Below, in pieces: positions 43,662 through 53,088 of a stretch of 64,000 bases of DNA. The translations under genes and the position numbers were made by a program. How positions within the stretch are numbered: the stretch's first letter is position 1; the number at the start of each line of letters is the position of its first letter. The DNA lies in assembly GCF_034047335.1 (NCBI RefSeq), contig NZ_CP139137.1:1612001-1676000 (forward strand), written 5' to 3'. The notes under the pieces are model-generated. The model was given only the letters and a program-made list of their open reading frames with translations, made no database searches and was not told the origin of the DNA. The stretch is from Chryseobacterium sp. JJR-5R (GTDB taxonomy: Bacteria; Bacteroidota; Bacteroidia; Flavobacteriales; Weeksellaceae).

Positions 43662-46600
43662 ATGAAAAGATTTTCAAAGATTTTTGTGCTTTTGCTTCTG
43701 CTGTTGAATGTTTCAGGGGTTTTTGCACAAAAATATTATGATGAACAGTGGAAAAAAGTATCTGCAAATTATCAGAAAGGAGTTTATAAATCCAATCTTC
43801 CCATCATTGCAGATATACAGAAACAAGCGATGAAAGATAATAATGTTGTACAGCTGATCCAGTCTTTGAAGGCAGAATTCAGTATAGTAAACCAGACTGC
43901 GGATGATGATAAAAATAATTCGGTAAGCGCACTGTTCGGGAAACTTCAGAATGTCGGCAGGCAGATAAAAGGAGATGATAAAGTAGTCTATGATGTTCTG
44001 CTGACCAGTTTTTTTCTGGATTATTATGCAGAGCATTCATGGGAAATCAACAGCAGGACGAATATCAGTTCCCGGGATATTTCCCGGATCGAGACCTGGA
44101 GCCGGCTTGATTTTAAGAATTATCTGACCCAGAATTATCTGGAGCTCGACCGGCAGCAGGCAGAAATGAAAAAAATTTATTTAAAGAAGTACAAAGACGT
44201 TTTTTCTGATAATGATTATATTTCCTACTTCCCAACTTTGGAAGACTGGTACCTCACAAAGAAAATTACATTTCTCACCAACAACGGTCTTTTTACCAAA
44301 AATGAACTGGAAGAACAGCGCACTAAGGTAAATGCCATCTATGACGGACTGATTTCACAGAATACCGGAAACCCGAGATTGTATTTCATGCACAGGAAAC
44401 TGCAGGATAACTGTGACTTCAACCGCTGCACAGACAGGCTAAAACAGCTTCAGACCCTTCTGGCATCCGAAACGGAGGGTGATTATAAAGTAATGGTGAT
44501 GAATGATGTGATAGATGAACTGATTTCAAAAAACAAAGAAAAAGAAGCCATTGGGATCATAAACCAGGCAAAAATAAAATATCCGGAATCTCCTTTTATC
44601 AGGAACATAAAAAATAAGGAAGATGAGATTACCAGCCCGTCCCTGAATATAACATATGAACAGCAGACCCAGAGCAACCTTCCGGTTCACTTCGTAGCGG
44701 AACGTAAAAATGTTTCTTCTTTTTCAGTCACGCTTTATGAGGTGAAAGAAGATCTGTCTGTATTTCTGCAATATGTACAGAATCCTTATCCCAATCCGTT
44801 TGCGAAGATCAAAAAAAATCTGGTAAAAAAAGAAACTTACACGCTGGATGATCCTAAAGATTACCGGACCCATAAAACATCCCTCGAAATCAAACCCCTT
44901 CCACCCGGGATTTATCTTGCAGAATATGCTGTGGCCGGGATCAGTGAAAAAGATGCGGAAGCAGAAAAGGATTTTTACTTTCTGGTGTCTGGCAATAAAG
45001 TGATTTATCAGACCAAAACAGAGCGGAACCCGTTAGCCAATGAACTGAAACTGGTCAACAGTGAAAACGGAAAACCTGTGATTGATGAACGTCTTACCTT
45101 TTATGAATTTGCGGGTAAAATTTTGAGCAAAACGGAAGGAAAAACAGATGATAAAGGGGCGTTTAAATTTCCATCGACGGTAAACAAAGACTATTACAGG
45201 ACTTTTTTAATCCGCCAGCCAAAAACCAATGATTTCCAGATCATGCAGGTTTCCGGAGACAGGCAGATCAACAGTTACAGTCCGAAAGAAACGCGGGTGA
45301 AGGCCCAGATTTTTACAGACCGTGCCATCTACAGGCCCGGACAGACGGTTTATTTTAAGGTCATCAATACAAAACTTAATAAGGAAACAGAATCTGTAGT
45401 GGCAGGATTAAAACAGAAAATTACCTTAACGGATGCAAACGGGCAGGAAGTGTCTGTACAAAACTTCACCTCCAGTGAGTTCGGTTCTTACCACGGCAGC
45501 TTTATTCTTCCGAAAAGAAAACTGAACGGAATGTTTTCTTTAAAAACCGATGACGAAACACAGGGATATAAGAATATCCGGGTTGAAGAATACAAGAGGC
45601 CGAAATTTGAAGTTACTTTTGAGCCTGTAAAAGATGAATACAGATACGGCCAGACCATTGAACTGAAAGGGAAGGTAATGACGTATTCAGGAATTGCTTT
45701 AAGCAATACTGCAGTAAATTACGAAATTAAAAAACATAATATCCGCTGGAGGTATTTCAACAGTTATCCGCAGGGAGATAATGATGATCAGGAAAACTCT
45801 ATTTTAGGGGAAGCAAGAACCAACGGTAAAGGAGAGTTCATCATCAGGCTGGATCTTAAAAAGGATGAAAAATTAGAGGGAATCCAGATTGACAATTATT
45901 TAGTCAATGCCTCTGTAACGGATATTAACGGGGAAACCCAGACAGCAGATACGGAGCTGAAGGTGGCCTCGGTTTCACATTATATTGAAGCGGATGAGAT
46001 CAAGAATGTTTTCTCCGGTGAAAATATAAAAATAAAAGTTGAAACGAAGAATTATAATGAACAGGTTCTTAAAAAACCGTATCAGGTGAGACTTTCAAAA
46101 CTTGAATCGCAGGCAAGGATTTTCAGGAATAATTTCGGGACGGAAGTTCAGGATCTGCCGCAATTCTCAGAAGAAGAATTTATCCGCAGATTTCCGCATG
46201 ATTGCTATGATAAAAATGATGAAGTTGAAAACCGGAAAATTTCAACGGTTATTATGGACGGTACAAAGCAGAATGAAGAATCTCTTGATCTCGGAAAACT
46301 GGAATCCGGAGATTACAGGCTCGAACTTTATAACATTGAAGGCAGGGACACGATAAAAACTTCCCGTAATTTCAGTGTGTGGAATAAAAAAGCTTTAAAT
46401 GCTTCGCAAAAAACATTCCTTACGGTTGTAGAGGCCAAAAAAGAATTTTCGAGAGGCGAAAAAGCTGTGGTGTATGTGTATTCTGCAGTTCCGGATGCTC
46501 TGGTAAATGTTTTCATTCAGGACGGTTCAGGAAAAACAGTTTTCGAGGTCCGGGAATTTAAAAACGGCGTTCTGGAATATTCCGTTGATATCCCTGAAGA

Positions 46601-49541
46601 TAAGAACGTTTCAGCCTTAAACCTACAGTTCCAGTTGGTCGCATTTAATGATGTACAGACCGAATCTGTAAACCTTGTTATAAAAAATTCAGAAGGACCT
46701 TTAAGAATTGAAACGGTTACGTTCAGAGATAAAGTAGAACCGGGTTCAAAAGAAAAATGGTCGGTAAAAGTACTTGGGAATAAAAAAGAGAAAATAAGCG
46801 CTGAAGTCTTGGCCAATATGTATGATCTGTCCCTGGATAAGTTTGCAAAAAACGATTTTAACTGGAGCAGTCTCTATACGCCTATGTCAATGGTAACGTC
46901 ATATGACATCAGGCAGTATCTGCTTCAGAAATATTATCAGAAGAGACTGGCGTATTTTGATAATCAGCAGGTTGAAGTTCCATCTTTTAATTGGTTTGAT
47001 AATGATATATCTTATTCGGCTTTGCAAAGAAGTCTTAGTGGTAAAGTCGCAGGAGTAAAGATTCGGACTGCTGCGCTTCCTGCTCCGATGGCTGCGTCAG
47101 AAATGAAAGTTAATTCTGCAAGAATGGATGATGAAGCAATAGATATTTTGGATTCAGGGAGACAACTTATTAATCAGGAAAACAAAGGATTAATAACTGT
47201 TAATGATAAAAACACGTTGCAAAATGTCCAGATACGCCAGAATCTAAACGAAACCGCCTTTTTCTATCCGGATTTAAAAACCGATGCAGAAGGCAATGTA
47301 AGCTTTGAGTTCACTTCTCCGGAAGCACTGACCAAATGGAAGCTGATGTTCCTGGCGCATACCAAAGATGCGAGGGCAGCAACATTGGAAAAAGAAGTGG
47401 TGACGCAGAAAGAATTTTCTGTGACACCGAACTATCCGAGATTTTTAAGGGAAGGCGATGAGCTGAATCTTCAGTCAAAACTGTCAAACCTGACCCGTAA
47501 AAAGTTAAGCGGTTCGGCAAGCCTGCAGATTTTAGACGCGTTTACCAATGAAGATATTTCCTCCCGGTTTGGCTTAGCATCAGGCATTCAGAATTTTGAG
47601 CTTGATGAAAACGGAAACTCAGCATTAACCTGGAAACTGAAAGTCCCTGATAACGTTTCCTCTATCATTTTAAAGGTAGTGGCAAAGGCAGGACGGTATT
47701 CTGACGGCGAACAGCAGGCCATTGCCGTATTGCCGAACAGGATGCTGGTAACCGATGCCGTTCCGGTTTTCGTAAAAGAGGGCGAAACAAAAACGTTCGA
47801 ACTGGAAAACCTTAAGAATACCAATTCCGCAACTGTTTCAAATGTTTCCCATACGCTGGAGCTGACGACCAATCCGATCTGGGAGATGATGTTTGCACTT
47901 CCAAGCCTGAAAAACGACCAGAACAATTCTGCCGATGTAATCTTTAATAAATGGTTTGCCGATGTGCTGGCTTCGGAAATTTTCAGAGCAAATCCTAAAA
48001 TGAAAACCGTTTTTGAAGAATACCAGAACAAAGGATTACTGAATTCAAATCTGGAGAAAAACCAGGAACTGAAGCAGTTGTTGTTGGAAGAGACGCCATG
48101 GGTGCTGGAAAGCAGAAATGAACAGGAGCAGATGACAAAATTAGCTTTACTTTTTGATGCCAATACCATGAAAAATTCGATCACTCAGGATTGGGACGAT
48201 TTCAAAAAACTGCAGAATCCGGATGGCGGGTTTTCCTGGTACCAGGGGTATCCGAGTTCATATTCCACATCGCTGTATATTCTGAAAAACCTGGGCAGGA
48301 TTAATTCATGGTTAAAAGAAAATGTTAAGGAATATCAGAATAATGAACAGGATGAATTGGTGGCACAATTGGTCCAGTATATTGACAGTGGAATTAATAA
48401 TTACTATGATATAAAAAAAGCAAATGTCTGGAATAACACCGTGATCGATTACCTGGACACAAGGAACTACTGGGAAAAGCAGTATCCTCTGAAAGGAAAA
48501 GGCGCAGCTTTAAAAGCTTCCGTAAAACAGAAGGCAAAAACAGCTAAGCTAACCGATTTTACGTTTTTCGGACTGCACCGGATGGCCTTACTGATGGAGC
48601 GTTACGGTTTAAAAGAAGTTTCGGATAAAATGCTGAATTATTTAAAAGAAACTTCCGTTGATTCAAAAACCCAAGGTGTCTACTGGAAGCAGAACCTGGA
48701 CGGCTGGGGATGGTTCAGCTCAAAAGTGGTGAATCAGGCCGGCGCTCTGGAAGCATTCAACAAACTTAAACCCAATGATCAGAAATTTGTTGAAGACATG
48801 AAGATCTGGCTGATTACACAGAAAGAAGTGAATTCCTGGGGAAGTTCAAGAGGCACGGCTGAGGTGATCTTCACCATCTTGAATGCAGGGAAATCCTGGA
48901 CCGGCACAGAAAGTGACAAGGCAACCGTCATCTGGGGCGGAAAAGAACTGAAACCGGAAACCCAGGCAACAGGTTATGTGAAATCTACGGTAAAAACTGA
49001 TCTCGTGGATAAAAGCCTGGCTACAGTCACTGTAATAAAACCGGGACCCGGAATTGTGCAGGGCGGATTATTCTGGCAGTATTATGAAGACCTGGATAAA
49101 ATACCGTCTTCTGAAAATTACCTTTCCGTAACAAAAGAACTTTACAGAAAAGTAAAAACGGTAAACGGAGAGGAATTACAGAAAATCTCACCGGAAACTC
49201 CGCTGAAAATCGGGGATAAAATTACGATAAGAATGATCCTTAATACAGACCGTCCGATGGAATTTATCCACATCAAGGATATGAGAGCCGCAGGGTTTGA
49301 GCCTTTGGATGTACTTTCCGGCTATCAGTGGAAGAATAATTTAGCCTATTATCAGTCGGCGAAAGATGCATCCACCAATTTTTATATTGAGCAGATGCCG
49401 AAAGGAAAATATGTGTTTGAATATGATGTGATAGCCAATGCTTCCGGAAGTTTTTCAAACGGGATCACTACCATCCAGAACTATTACGCGCCTCAGATGA
49501 ATGCGCATACCAGAGGGATGAATGTCCGGATCGCGGAATGA
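43662..49541 (+). CDS. alpha-2-macroglobulin-family secreted protein with SusC-plug-like insert
   Basis: A 1,959-residue protein with signal peptide (ends SGVFAQ). The MG2-type start AQIFTDRAIYRPGQTVYFKV is near residue 545, an ANA-type PRFLREGDELNLQSKLSN near 1262, and a C-terminal helical barrel follows. The thioester motif CxEQ is absent: the equivalent site reads LPSLKNDQNNSADV, so covalent trapping is unlikely. At about residue 1120 the segment LQRSLSGKVAGVKIR resembles the plug of TonB-dependent transporters. Bacterial macroglobulins are thought to trap host proteases in the periplasm or at the surface; the insert suggests interaction with an outer-membrane system. The last point is inference. 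Confidence 0.85.
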   Translation: MKRFSKIFVLLLLLLNVSGVFAQKYYDEQWKKVSANYQKGVYKSNLPIIADIQKQAMKDNNVVQLIQSLKAEFSIVNQTADDDKNNSVSALFGKLQNVGRQIKGDDKVVYDVLLTSFFLDYYAEHSWEINSRTNISSRDISRIETWSRLDFKNYLTQNYLELDRQQAEMKKIYLKKYKDVFSDNDYISYFPTLEDWYLTKKITFLTNNGLFTKNELEEQRTKVNAIYDGLISQNTGNPRLYFMHRKLQDNCDFNRCTDRLKQLQTLLASETEGDYKVMVMNDVIDELISKNKEKEAIGIINQAKIKYPESPFIRNIKNKEDEITSPSLNITYEQQTQSNLPVHFVAERKNVSSFSVTLYEVKEDLSVFLQYVQNPYPNPFAKIKKNLVKKETYTLDDPKDYRTHKTSLEIKPLPPGIYLAEYAVAGISEKDAEAEKDFYFLVSGNKVIYQTKTERNPLANELKLVNSENGKPVIDERLTFYEFAGKILSKTEGKTDDKGAFKFPSTVNKDYYRTFLIRQPKTNDFQIMQVSGDRQINSYSPKETRVKAQIFTDRAIYRPGQTVYFKVINTKLNKETESVVAGLKQKITLTDANGQEVSVQNFTSSEFGSYHGSFILPKRKLNGMFSLKTDDETQGYKNIRVEEYKRPKFEVTFEPVKDEYRYGQTIELKGKVMTYSGIALSNTAVNYEIKKHNIRWRYFNSYPQGDNDDQENSILGEARTNGKGEFIIRLDLKKDEKLEGIQIDNYLVNASVTDINGETQTADTELKVASVSHYIEADEIKNVFSGENIKIKVETKNYNEQVLKKPYQVRLSKLESQARIFRNNFGTEVQDLPQFSEEEFIRRFPHDCYDKNDEVENRKISTVIMDGTKQNEESLDLGKLESGDYRLELYNIEGRDTIKTSRNFSVWNKKALNASQKTFLTVVEAKKEFSRGEKAVVYVYSAVPDALVNVFIQDGSGKTVFEVREFKNGVLEYSVDIPEDKNVSALNLQFQLVAFNDVQTESVNLVIKNSEGPLRIETVTFRDKVEPGSKEKWSVKVLGNKKEKISAEVLANMYDLSLDKFAKNDFNWSSLYTPMSMVTSYDIRQYLLQKYYQKRLAYFDNQQVEVPSFNWFDNDISYSALQRSLSGKVAGVKIRTAALPAPMAASEMKVNSARMDDEAIDILDSGRQLINQENKGLITVNDKNTLQNVQIRQNLNETAFFYPDLKTDAEGNVSFEFTSPEALTKWKLMFLAHTKDARAATLEKEVVTQKEFSVTPNYPRFLREGDELNLQSKLSNLTRKKLSGSASLQILDAFTNEDISSRFGLASGIQNFELDENGNSALTWKLKVPDNVSSIILKVVAKAGRYSDGEQQAIAVLPNRMLVTDAVPVFVKEGETKTFELENLKNTNSATVSNVSHTLELTTNPIWEMMFALPSLKNDQNNSADVIFNKWFADVLASEIFRANPKMKTVFEEYQNKGLLNSNLEKNQELKQLLLEETPWVLESRNEQEQMTKLALLFDANTMKNSITQDWDDFKKLQNPDGGFSWYQGYPSSYSTSLYILKNLGRINSWLKENVKEYQNNEQDELVAQLVQYIDSGINNYYDIKKANVWNNTVIDYLDTRNYWEKQYPLKGKGAALKASVKQKAKTAKLTDFTFFGLHRMALLMERYGLKEVSDKMLNYLKETSVDSKTQGVYWKQNLDGWGWFSSKVVNQAGALEAFNKLKPNDQKFVEDMKIWLITQKEVNSWGSSRGTAEVIFTILNAGKSWTGTESDKATVIWGGKELKPETQATGYVKSTVKTDLVDKSLATVTVIKPGPGIVQGGLFWQYYEDLDKIPSSENYLSVTKELYRKVKTVNGEELQKISPETPLKIGDKITIRMILNTDRPMEFIHIKDMRAAGFEPLDVLSGYQWKNNLAYYQSAKDASTNFYIEQMPKGKYVFEYDVIANASGSFSNGITTIQNYYAPQMNAHTRGMNVRIAE

Positions 49542-49567
49542 TAAATACAATAAGTAATTAAACCGGA

Positions 49568-49598
49568 GCTCCTCACTATCTGTGGGGAGCTTTTTTTT
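49568..49598 (+). terminator. terminator after the alpha-2-macroglobulin gene
   Basis: GCTCCTCAC (49568-49576) pairs with GTGGGGAGC (49582-49590), five-base loop, followed by eight Ts, 27 bases after the stop. A textbook intrinsic terminator. Confidence 0.9.
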
Positions 49599-49607
49599 GA
49601 ATGCATG

Positions 49608-49640
49608 TTTGATAATGATCAGAAAAAACTGATATATTTG
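49608..49640 (+). promoter_or_regulatory. flavobacterial promoter of the DUF1569 gene
   Basis: TTTG (49608-49611), a 21-base spacer and TATATTTG (49633-49640) match the TTG/TAnnTTTG consensus of Bacteroidota; ATG 49666 lies 25 bases downstream. It follows the terminator by only a few bases, giving a compact boundary between transcription units. Confidence 0.65.
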
Positions 49641-49665
49641 CTTTTTACAATCAGATAATCAAACT

Positions 49666-50121
49666 ATGGAAAATGTTTTTGAGGCGAAAGCAGCTCAGCA
49701 TTATATCGACAGAATAAATAAGCTTACCCCTGAAACAGAAGGATTGTGGGGAAAGATGACCGTTGATCAGATGCTGGCGCACTGTAATGTATCCTATGAA
49801 ATGGTCTATGAACCAGAAAAGCACAAAAAGCCGGGAGCGATTGCAAAATTTATCCTGAAAACATTTGTAAAGCCTAAGGTAGTGGGCGGGAAAGCATACG
49901 CGCAGAACGGGCCTACGTCTCCACAGTTTCTTATCAAGGAAAGGAAAGTTTTTGCGGACGAAAAGAAACGCCTGATTGGATTCATCCAGAAAACACAGCA
50001 GCTGGGCGCTTCTGCTTTTGACGGAAAAGAATCTTTTTCATTCGGGAAACTGAAAGCGCAGGAGTGGAGCAATATGTTCGCAAAACACCTGAACCATCAT
50101 CTGACGCAATTTGGCGTATGA
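49666..50121 (+). CDS. DUF1569 (DinB-like fold) protein
   Basis: A 151-residue DUF1569 protein, recognised from LTPETEGLWGKMTVDQMLAHCNVSYEMVY, GPTSPQFLIKERKVFADEKKRLIGFIQK and the C-terminal WSNMFAKHLNHHLTQFGV. The His residues in AHC and HLNHHL may bind a metal as in the DinB/YfiT four-helix bundle. Function of the family is unknown. It is preceded by a good promoter of its own. Confidence 0.85.
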   Translation: MENVFEAKAAQHYIDRINKLTPETEGLWGKMTVDQMLAHCNVSYEMVYEPEKHKKPGAIAKFILKTFVKPKVVGGKAYAQNGPTSPQFLIKERKVFADEKKRLIGFIQKTQQLGASAFDGKESFSFGKLKAQEWSNMFAKHLNHHLTQFGV

Positions 50122-50144
50122 TCCGTATATAGAATACCCTGCTG

Positions 50145-50366
50145 GTGTTTATGATTTTAGCATGCAAGAAAGAAGCTGCATCAGGCGAAAATACCGGGAT
50201 ATTTATAGGTAAGCTGAGAATTCAGACTCTTAAAAAAACGTCAAAAGACAGCAAAGGCGGCGTGACATTCAGAGGGAAGTGGAAAAACTACGCCGGAAAT
50301 CCGGAATTTGAGGTCTGGTGGGCTAATTTTGTTCCGACGGATATCTCTAAAGTGGCACTTAAATAA
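50145..50366 (+). pseudogene. truncated lipoprotein related to the next gene
   Basis: A 73-codon frame starting at GTG 50145 or ATG 50151 gives a shortened leader with LAC lipobox (MILACKKEAAS) followed by VTFRGKWKNYAGNPEFEVWW, which resembles the end of the next gene (IDLIGDWKSYDGTLDFKTR). The expected middle is missing, so it looks like an internally deleted paralogue; it might still be expressed as a tiny lipoprotein. Support is limited to this similarity. Confidence 0.4.
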
Positions 50367-50383
50367 AAACTTAATTATAATAT

Positions 50384-50854
50384 ATGAAAAAACTCTTATT
50401 ACTCTTTATTTTCATTTCCGGCTTTATAACAGCACAGATGCCGGATATTTCACAGGTATGGCTGAACAACAGCAAAGCCTACACCGGAACCATCGGCGGT
50501 AAAGGGCAGGAAATCAGGCTCAAGATCAATATTTCCGAGCAGAACAAAAAAAATGACCAGGAATATTTCGTTTCAGGATATACGCTGGTGGACCAAAACT
50601 ATACAAAGTTCGAAGGTAAGCTGGCCATTACAAAATACAGGGATGCCGGCAAAAAAGGGACGGTCTACGGCGAATATGAACTGGCGGAAGAAAGTAAGGG
50701 AAAGCATTCCGGTATTTTCAAGGGTAAGTTTATCTACACGTTCAGGTGGAACAGGGAAACACAGAAAGTAGATGCCCAGTACATAGACCTGATCGGTGAC
50801 TGGAAGAGTTATGATGGCACGCTGGATTTTAAAACCAGGATTAAAAACCAGTAA
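50384..50854 (+). CDS. secreted hypothetical protein (156 residues)
   Basis: A signal peptide (ends FITAQ, about residue 17) is followed by a beta-rich mature chain, GTIGGKGQEIRLKINISEQ, FVSGYTLVDQNYTKFEGKLAI and DLIGDWKSYDGTLDFKTR. It resembles small lipocalin-like secreted proteins of flavobacteria, but I cannot name a family. It lies 17 bases after the truncated paralogue. Confidence 0.65.
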   Translation: MKKLLLLFIFISGFITAQMPDISQVWLNNSKAYTGTIGGKGQEIRLKINISEQNKKNDQEYFVSGYTLVDQNYTKFEGKLAITKYRDAGKKGTVYGEYELAEESKGKHSGIFKGKFIYTFRWNRETQKVDAQYIDLIGDWKSYDGTLDFKTRIKNQ

Positions 50855-50916
50855 TCATGTACGGAACTTTCTATAAAAGATGATATTCATATCATATTCA
50901 TTCAAATAAAGCAAGT

Positions 50917-51288
50917 ATGAAATTAGGCGCATTTTCAATCAGTTTAAGTGTTAAAGACCTTCAGAAATCCAAGGATTTCTATGAGAAATTAGGGTTTAGT
51001 GAAATGGGCGGAGCCATGGACCAGAATTATGTGATCATGAAAAACGGGGATCATATCATCGGGCTTTTTCAGGCGATGTTTGACGGGAATATGCTCACAT
51101 TCAATCCTGGCTGGGACCAGAATGCCCAAAATATGGAGGTTTTTGAAGATGTCCGGGACATTCAGAGGCATTTAAAGGAACAGGGCGTGGAGCTTCAGAA
51201 AGAAGCCGATGAAACCACATCCGGGCCGGAACATATTTATCTGAAAGATCCGGATGGCAATATGATTTTAATCGATCAGCACAGATAA
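50917..51288 (+). CDS. VOC-family (glyoxalase-like) protein
   Basis: A 123-residue VOC protein with paired beta-alpha-beta-beta modules: ISLSVKDLQKSKDFYEKLGFSEMGG starts the first and IYLKDPDGNMILIDQ ends the second. His and Glu metal positions cannot be assigned with confidence. Members include glyoxalase I, dioxygenases and antibiotic-binding proteins; this one is a plain single-domain form of unknown substrate. It appears monocistronic. Confidence 0.85.
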   Translation: MKLGAFSISLSVKDLQKSKDFYEKLGFSEMGGAMDQNYVIMKNGDHIIGLFQAMFDGNMLTFNPGWDQNAQNMEVFEDVRDIQRHLKEQGVELQKEADETTSGPEHIYLKDPDGNMILIDQHR

Positions 51289-51605
51289 TCAGCCTGTTTA
51301 AGAATAATAATTTTACATTTTTACAGCAGATTTACATCTTATTCAAGAATATATGCTCGCAGGTTCAGCAGGTTCTCTATTGATGTTCAGATCTGTGCAA
51401 TCGCATTGGCCTGCTGGAAATTATACTTTCAGCTGAATTTAAAAGGGAGCTAAGCGATCTTAAGTGTCAGGCGGATTCTGTCATTTAAGCTCATTTCAGG
51501 GGAAAATCAAATTAATTACCCTTCTGTAAATCTTTACGGTTCATTAAAAAGCTGATCAAATTCTGGATAAAAAATAAACTTTAAACAAAAAAACAAAATA
51601 AAACT
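51289..51605. other. gene-free stretch (317 bases)
   Basis: AT-rich spacer between the two VOC genes. I see no gene, no repeat and no hairpin that stands out. Confidence 0.3.
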
Positions 51606-52055
51606 ATGGCAACGGTAAACGTATATTTGACATTCAACGGAAACTGCAGGGAAGCTTTCGATTTTTATAAATCGGTTTTCGGAGGTGAGTATCCTTACGT
51701 AGGAACGTTCGGGGAAATGCCTCCGGCGGACGGCAAAGAAATTCCTGATGAAGATAAAAACAAAATCATGCACATTACGCTTCCAATCTCCGGTGAAACC
51801 ATGCTGTTGGGAAGTGATACGGGCGGGGAATGGGGTTCCCGTCATCAGCAGGGAAACAATTTCTCAATCTCAATTAATGCGGATTCAAAAGAAGAAGCGG
51901 ACCGGCTGTTCAACGGCCTTTCTCAAGGCGGAATCATAACCATGCCTATGGAAGATACGTTCTGGGGTGCTTATTTCGGAATGTTTACGGATCAGTTCGG
52001 AATCAACTGGATGGTTAATTATGATGATCCTGCAAAAGCACAGGAACATCCGTAA
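51606..52055 (+). CDS. VOC-family PhnB-like protein
   Basis: A 149-residue protein of the PhnB/YjdN branch of the VOC superfamily, recognised from VNVYLTFNGNCREAFDFYKSVFGGEY, HITLPISGETMLLGSD and WGAYFGMFTDQFGINWMVNY. The longer loop (MPPADGKEIPDEDKNKIMH) is typical. The biochemical role is unknown; proteins of this type do not catalyse phosphonate cleavage despite the old name. A terminator follows after 28 bases. Confidence 0.88.
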   Translation: MATVNVYLTFNGNCREAFDFYKSVFGGEYPYVGTFGEMPPADGKEIPDEDKNKIMHITLPISGETMLLGSDTGGEWGSRHQQGNNFSISINADSKEEADRLFNGLSQGGIITMPMEDTFWGAYFGMFTDQFGINWMVNYDDPAKAQEHP

Positions 52056-52082
52056 TTTTTAATCATTCATACATGAGATTAC

Positions 52083-52106
52083 AGCCGGCAGGATATTCTG
52101 CCGGCT
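52083..52106 (+). terminator. terminator after the PhnB-like gene
   Basis: AGCCGGCAG (52083-52091) pairs with CTGCCGGCT (52098-52106) around a six-base loop, followed by a TTCAGTTTT stretch. Confidence 0.8.
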
Positions 52107-52261
52107 TTCAGTTTTAATAACCTGAAGTTAATTAAAATCCGTTATCGAATGACCTGAACATTGCGTTCTTTCTGTTTCGGTAAAAAAATAATTTTGCGTA
52201 TTATTGATAATCGGTATTGAATTTAATTATTTAATAGATATTGATAATAAAATTACAGGAA

Positions 52262-52936
52262 ATGAAAATCATAAAATCATTCGCTTTAGGCATTATTATG
52301 CTGGGTGCCCCGTTTTTACAGGCTCAGAAAAGTGATCTCGGGGCATGGTATATGTATTACGGAAATAATAAAATCAGTAAAAAACTGAATCTGACCAATG
52401 AGTTCCAGTACAGGAGTTTTGATGCACTGGGTGATATGGAGCAGCTTATGGTACGTACAGGGATCGGGTATGACCTTACGGAAGACAACAATAACGTTTT
52501 GCTGGGCTATGGTTTCATCTTAGGCAAGCCGTATGAAAACGGTGAAAAAACTGAAAATACCGAGCACAGGATTTTCCAGCAGTATATTACCAAACAGAAG
52601 TTCGGGCGTTTCAATATCCAGCACCGGCACCGTCTGGAAGAACGGTTTCTTGATGAAGGTTTCAGGATGAGGTTCAGGTATTACCTGGGATTCAATATTC
52701 CGATCAGCAATAAAGAGATGAAGCCCAAAACAATATATGCATCGGCTTACAATGAAATATTTCTCCATCTTGACAGTCCGGTTTTCGACAGGAACAGGGT
52801 ATACGGGGCACTGGGCTATGTCATTAATAAAAATATGAGGATCGAGGCCGGCTATATGAACCAGATTCAGGAAAATAAAAACCGCGGACAGGTCCAGATC
52901 GCTTTTTATAACGATATCCCGTTTACAAAGGATTAA
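52262..52936 (+). CDS. DUF2490 outer-membrane-type protein
   Basis: A 224-residue protein from ATG 52262 (frame opens at 52241). The signal peptide ends near FLQAQ, then KSDLGAWYMYYGNNKISKKLNLTNEFQYRSF, RTGIGYDLTEDNNNVLLGYGF and HRHRLEERF. Alternating aromatic strands suggest a small outer-membrane beta barrel, the DUF2490 family. No function is known. It is transcribed alone. Confidence 0.82.
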   Translation: MKIIKSFALGIIMLGAPFLQAQKSDLGAWYMYYGNNKISKKLNLTNEFQYRSFDALGDMEQLMVRTGIGYDLTEDNNNVLLGYGFILGKPYENGEKTENTEHRIFQQYITKQKFGRFNIQHRHRLEERFLDEGFRMRFRYYLGFNIPISNKEMKPKTIYASAYNEIFLHLDSPVFDRNRVYGALGYVINKNMRIEAGYMNQIQENKNRGQVQIAFYNDIPFTKD

Positions 52937-53088
52937 AAGCGCGGCTTAACCTGTATCCGGTCATGTGATGGTGCCATAGGCATAGAGTTGCTGCCACAGG
53001 CCGGTTACAATTTTACCAACATCTTTCAGAAATAGGCAGTAGGCAATAAAATTTTACTAATTTTGGGGAAATTATTTTAAAAAATTCA

